Assembly (NCBI RefSeq): GCF_009295825.1
Contig: NZ_WHKF01000003.1
Span: forward strand, 186,001 to 250,000
Reading direction: 5' to 3'
From: Marinifilum sp. N1E240
GTDB lineage: Bacteria > Bacteroidota > Bacteroidia > Bacteroidales > Marinifilaceae
Length of the DNA stretch: 64,000 nt
Position numbers and translations under genes: made by a program. The first letter of the stretch is position 1. Every line of letters begins with the position of its first letter. The notes under the pieces are model-generated. The model saw only the letters and a list, made by a program, of their open reading frames with translations, searched no databases and was not told where the DNA came from. Shown piece by piece: positions 61,347 to 64,000 of this stretch.

Positions 61347-61384
61347 TTTAACACTCTTTAACCTCCTCGTTAAAGAGTGTTAAA
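61347..61384 (+). promoter_or_regulatory. symmetric four-site dyad before the LytTR gene
   Basis: TTTAACACTCTTTAAC (61347-61362) and GTTAAAGAGTGTTAAA (61369-61384) are a perfect 16-bp inverted repeat with a 6-base centre. It contains TTTAAC at 61347 and 61357 and GTTAAA at 61369 and 61379, each pair 10 bases apart, one helical turn. No T-run follows, so an operator reads better than a terminator. It lies 40 bases before the LytTR gene. Confidence 0.55.
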
Positions 61385-61423
61385 CCTCATTAATAAACAA
61401 GAAAAGCTACTATATTAGTAGTT

Positions 61424-62143
61424 ATGATTCTTGAAAGCATTATCCTCGATCGCGACCTTACTCACATTGAAAATCTCAAAAAATATGAAGATTTTCTTCC
61501 CTACCTTAAAATAGATGCCTGCTTTACTAATATTGATAACGCAAAGCATTATCTAAAAAATAAGAAAGTAGATATTATCTTCACAGGTCTGGAGTTCATT
61601 CAAAATAACTCTATAGAAAAGCTGAATTTAAACTCGATCGATACAGAAATTATTCTTAGTTTAAACACCCCATCTTTTGAGTTTAAAAACCACTGCATGG
61701 GCGCATTCGATTACTTAATGAAGCCTGTACCTTTTGAAAAATTCATCAAACCTCTTAATAGAATTTACACTCAAAAATTACCTACAACCAATAATAAGTC
61801 GAAACCAAGTTTCAATAACGACTTCTTCTTCATAAAGAACAATTCAGTTATTGAAAAAGTGCGATATAACGATGTTTTGTTCTTTAAAGGAATGAAAGAT
61901 TACATTTGGATACAAACAGTGAACAAACGTATTATTACGCTTCAAACAATGAAAAATTTATGTGAAAATTTACCTTCGGATAGATTCATCCGAATTCATC
62001 GATCATTCATTGTTTCCTTAAATCATATCGACTGCATAGATCGAAACCGCATCGTAATTGGTAAGGAAAGAATTCCAATAGGAGAAACGTATCGCCAACC
62101 TTTTTTCTCTGCATTAAAAGAATTGGAGTTAATTTGGGATTAA
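61424..62143 (+). CDS. LytTR-family response regulator with degenerate receiver domain
   Basis: The 239-residue protein has a receiver-like domain (about 1-115) and a C-terminal LytTR DNA-binding domain (about 140-239; NSVIEKVRYNDVLFFKGMKD, then PSDRFIRIHRSFIVSLNHID). In the receiver the phospho-acceptor Asp is missing: the stretch DIIFTGLEF has Thr-Gly (Thr54, Gly55) where LytR-type receivers have Leu-Asp (as in FLDIEMP). The Lys in FDYLMKPVP (Lys100) and the acidic pair near the start (Asp9, Asp11) remain. It may therefore act without phosphorylation. No cognate kinase is adjacent. The upstream dyad suggests autoregulation. Confidence 0.9.
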   Translation: MILESIILDRDLTHIENLKKYEDFLPYLKIDACFTNIDNAKHYLKNKKVDIIFTGLEFIQNNSIEKLNLNSIDTEIILSLNTPSFEFKNHCMGAFDYLMKPVPFEKFIKPLNRIYTQKLPTTNNKSKPSFNNDFFFIKNNSVIEKVRYNDVLFFKGMKDYIWIQTVNKRIITLQTMKNLCENLPSDRFIRIHRSFIVSLNHIDCIDRNRIVIGKERIPIGETYRQPFFSALKELELIWD

Positions 62144-62146
62144 AAT

Positions 62147-62177
62147 AAAAAACCTCCGACAAACTGCCGGAGGTTTT
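62147..62177. terminator. bidirectional terminator of the LytTR gene and the hydrogenase operon
   Basis: AAAACCTCCG and CGGAGGTTTT (about 62149-62177) form the stem between the convergent genes, with A/T runs on both sides. Confidence 0.85.
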
Positions 62178-62195
62178 AAAATCTATATCAAATTA

Positions 62196-62675
62196 TTAAG
62201 CTTGATATTCTTTAATGATGTCAGCAACATCACCGGCTGCAACACGTCCGAAAACACGCTCACCGATAGTTACTACTGGCGCCAAACCACAAGCTCCTAC
62301 ACAACGCAGACAGCTAATTGAGAATTTTCCATCCTCAGTAGTTTCGCCAACAGGAACATCTAATTGACGTTTGAACTCTTCTAACACTTTCTCTGCACCT
62401 CTAACGTAACAAGCAGTTCCCATACAAATTGAGATTGGGAATTCTCCTTTAGGTACCATTGAGAAGAATGAGTAGAATGTTACTACACCATAAACGTGAG
62501 CAACCGAAACATTCAATTCTCTAGCAATGATCTCCTGAACTTCTGCAGGCAGGTAACCAAAAGTTTCCTGAGCCTTGTGAAGCACATTAATCAATTCGCT
62601 TCCTTCATTATTAAATGATTTGCAAATCTCCACAAGCGTATCCACCTTAGATTTTGCTAATTTAATTTTTGCCAT
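62196..62675 (-). CDS. NuoE-like [2Fe-2S] subunit of the hydrogenase complex
   Basis: The 159-residue protein is a thioredoxin-fold [2Fe-2S] subunit of the NuoE/HndA type. The ligands are Cys84 and Cys89 (SICMGTACYVRGA) and Cys125 and Cys129 (CLRCVGACGLAPVV). The N-terminal half is a helical bundle (HKAQETFGYLPAEVQEIIAREL). It follows the [FeFe]-hydrogenase catalytic gene by 55 bp, so it is part of an electron-transferring hydrogenase complex. A strong AAGGAG site precedes its start. The NuoF-like NADH-binding subunit would be expected upstream, outside the window. Confidence 0.93.
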   Translation of the reverse strand: MAKIKLAKSKVDTLVEICKSFNNEGSELINVLHKAQETFGYLPAEVQEIIARELNVSVAHVYGVVTFYSFFSMVPKGEFPISICMGTACYVRGAEKVLEEFKRQLDVPVGETTEDGKFSISCLRCVGACGLAPVVTIGERVFGRVAAGDVADIIKEYQA

Positions 62676-62730
62676 AATATAAACTCCTTATATTAATTGG
62701 ATTTTGTTAATCCTAATGGTTCAAAATAAT

Positions 62731-64000
62731 TTATTCAATCTCAATATCCTTACTCTTATCGAAATAATGAGTATGCAATAATTTATGAGATAATTCACTA
62801 CAAGGCTTACCCAAGAAATCTTCATACAATTTAATAATGTATGGATTCTCGTGAGATTTACGGATCGCCTTACCTTCATCTTCGCGATAAAGAGCAGCAG
62901 CACGCTTCTTCAAAATTGAAGAATCACCATGGTGCAATGGCTGACCACCACCACCAATACAACCACCAGGACAAGCCATGATCTCGATTGCATGATATTC
63001 TGATTTACCATCACGGATATCTTCAAGAAGTTTACGAGCATTACCCAATCCATGTGCAATACCAATATTTATTGGAAGACCATCAAAATCAACAGTTGCG
63101 CTACGAATACCTTCCATACCACGTAGAGCTTCAAAATCAACTTTCTCAAGAGTTTTACCAGTATACACTTCGTAAGCAGTACGAGCAGCAGCTTCGATTA
63201 CACCACCTGTTGTACCAAAAATTACACCTGCACCTGTAGACTCTCCAAGAGGATTATCAAAATCTTCTTCTGGAAGAGTATTTAAATCCATGTTAGCCTG
63301 CTTAATCAAGTTAGCCAACTCTCTTGTTGAGATCGAATAGTTCACATCAGGATCACCATCAACCTTAAACTCGTCACGTTGACACTCGTATTTCTTAGCC
63401 AAACAAGGCATGATAGAAACAACGATCATATCCTCACGCTTGATACCCATTTCTTTTGCCAAATAGTTTTTAGCAATAGGACCAAACATTTGCTGAGGAG
63501 AACGAGCTGTTGAAGGAATATCCTTCATTTCTGGGAAGTGGTGCTCGAAAAAATTCACCCAACCAGGACAACAAGAAGTCAAGATTGGAAGCTTTACGTC
63601 CTTATCTCCATCTAAATGCTTCTGCAAACGCTCTAACAACTCAGTACCTTCCTCCATAATAGTAAGGTCGGCAGCAAAATCAGTATCGAAAACGCTATTG
63701 AAACCTAATTGACGAAGAGCTGAAACCATTTTACCAGTTACCAAAGTTCCTGGCTCCATTCCGAATTCTTCACCTAAAGCAGCACGAACAGCAGGAGCTG
63801 TTTGAACAACCACTGTTTTCTTAGGATCAGCAAGATCACGAATCAACTGATTAGTATGATCTTTCTCGGTTAATGCACCTGTAGGACATACAGCCACACA
63901 CTGACCGCAATAAGTACAAGTTGACTTCTCCAAGTCCATTTCGAAAGCTGGAGCAACAACCGACTCGAATCCTCTGTTTACAGCTGAAAGAGCACCTACT
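62731..64000 (-). CDS. hydA: [FeFe]-hydrogenase catalytic subunit (N-terminus cut by window edge)
   Basis: The frame is open to the window edge with no stop, so an N-terminal part is missing. The visible part starts with the end of a ferredoxin domain: CTYCGQCVAVCPTGAL is the second [4Fe-4S] motif. All three H-cluster signatures are present: TSCCPGWVNFFE, then MPCLAKKYECQR, and EIMACPGGCIGGGGQP. This is the layout of the NAD(P)-linked HndD/HydA type, which also carries N-terminal [2Fe-2S] and other clusters beyond the edge. The enzyme makes or uses H2. The NuoE-like subunit gene follows by 55 bp. Confidence 0.95.
   Translation of the reverse strand, partial: VGALSAVNRGFESVVAPAFEMDLEKSTCTYCGQCVAVCPTGALTEKDHTNQLIRDLADPKKTVVVQTAPAVRAALGEEFGMEPGTLVTGKMVSALRQLGFNSVFDTDFAADLTIMEEGTELLERLQKHLDGDKDVKLPILTSCCPGWVNFFEHHFPEMKDIPSTARSPQQMFGPIAKNYLAKEMGIKREDMIVVSIMPCLAKKYECQRDEFKVDGDPDVNYSISTRELANLIKQANMDLNTLPEEDFDNPLGESTGAGVIFGTTGGVIEAAARTAYEVYTGKTLEKVDFEALRGMEGIRSATVDFDGLPINIGIAHGLGNARKLLEDIRDGKSEYHAIEIMACPGGCIGGGGQPLHHGDSSILKKRAAALYREDEGKAIRKSHENPYIIKLYEDFLGKPCSELSHKLLHTHYFDKSKDIEIE

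Noticed and set aside
1-64000. tRNA, rRNA, CRISPR arrays, insertion sequences and integrases
   Set aside because: I saw no cloverleaf, no rRNA segment, no regularly spaced identical repeats with unique spacers and no transposase or integrase frame.

Overview
The window reads as a chromosome segment of a low-GC, facultatively anaerobic marine member of the Bacteroidota, most likely Marinilabiliales (Marinifilum/Labilibaculum/Ancylomarina-like). This placement is inferred from SusC/SusD pairs, DUF4270, DUF6261, a reg-prop/Y_Y_Y sensor kinase, Bacteroidota-type promoters (TTTG, about 18-20 nt, TAnnTTTG), KOR-type oxidoreductases and an [FeFe]-hydrogenase. I saw no rRNA, tRNA, CRISPR array, IS transposase or phage gene.

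Layout. 1-6.2 kb, minus strand: truncated OmpA/PD40 protein, small membrane protein, AddB-like nuclease and YiiX-type lipoprotein. 6.4-11.9 kb, plus strand: 2-oxoglutarate dehydrogenase E1 and E2, then a YitT transporter. 12-17.3 kb, minus: DUF6261 protein, a hypothetical, and the histidine-degradation genes ftcD and hutI. 17.6-29.8 kb: a YfcC-type carrier, then two susC/susD pairs in tandem separated by a broken copy of the 3' end of the YfcC gene, then a small ferredoxin gene. 30-37.2 kb: zupT, nth, an ABC-F protein, a MATE exporter, yicC, gmk and nadD. 37.2-41 kb, minus: a candidate small RNA and two M16 peptidase genes. 41-49.3 kb, minus: a 2-oxoacid:ferredoxin oxidoreductase operon, an aminotransferase, a flavodoxin, small membrane proteins and an ADP-forming acyl-CoA synthetase. 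49.5-56.7 kb: hydrogenase maturases hydE and hydG on either side of a 42-bp tandem-repeat array and a large hybrid-type sensor kinase. 56.9-62.1 kb: outer-membrane protein, DUF4270 lipoprotein, kelch lipoprotein, DUF4907 protein and a LytTR regulator. 62.2-64 kb, minus: a NuoE-like subunit and the catalytic subunit of an [FeFe]-hydrogenase, cut by the window edge.

How the genes may work together. The aminotransferase, KOR complex and ADP-forming acyl-CoA synthetase fit an amino-acid fermentation route (amino acid to 2-oxoacid to acyl-CoA plus reduced ferredoxin to acid plus ATP), with the hydrogenase as a possible sink for reduced ferredoxin. The aerobic oxidative route (OGDH) is also present. 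HutI and FtcD deliver histidine-derived glutamate into the same metabolism.

The most interesting structures are non-coding or evolutionary: a segmental duplication of the susCD locus that carries a transporter fragment and leader fragments; a leader block conserved at the same distance from both susC starts; a promoter-to-terminator small-RNA candidate at 37.2 kb; a degenerate 42-bp repeat array before the sensor kinase; and a LytTR regulator whose receiver domain lacks the phospho-acceptor Asp and which follows a symmetric four-site dyad.
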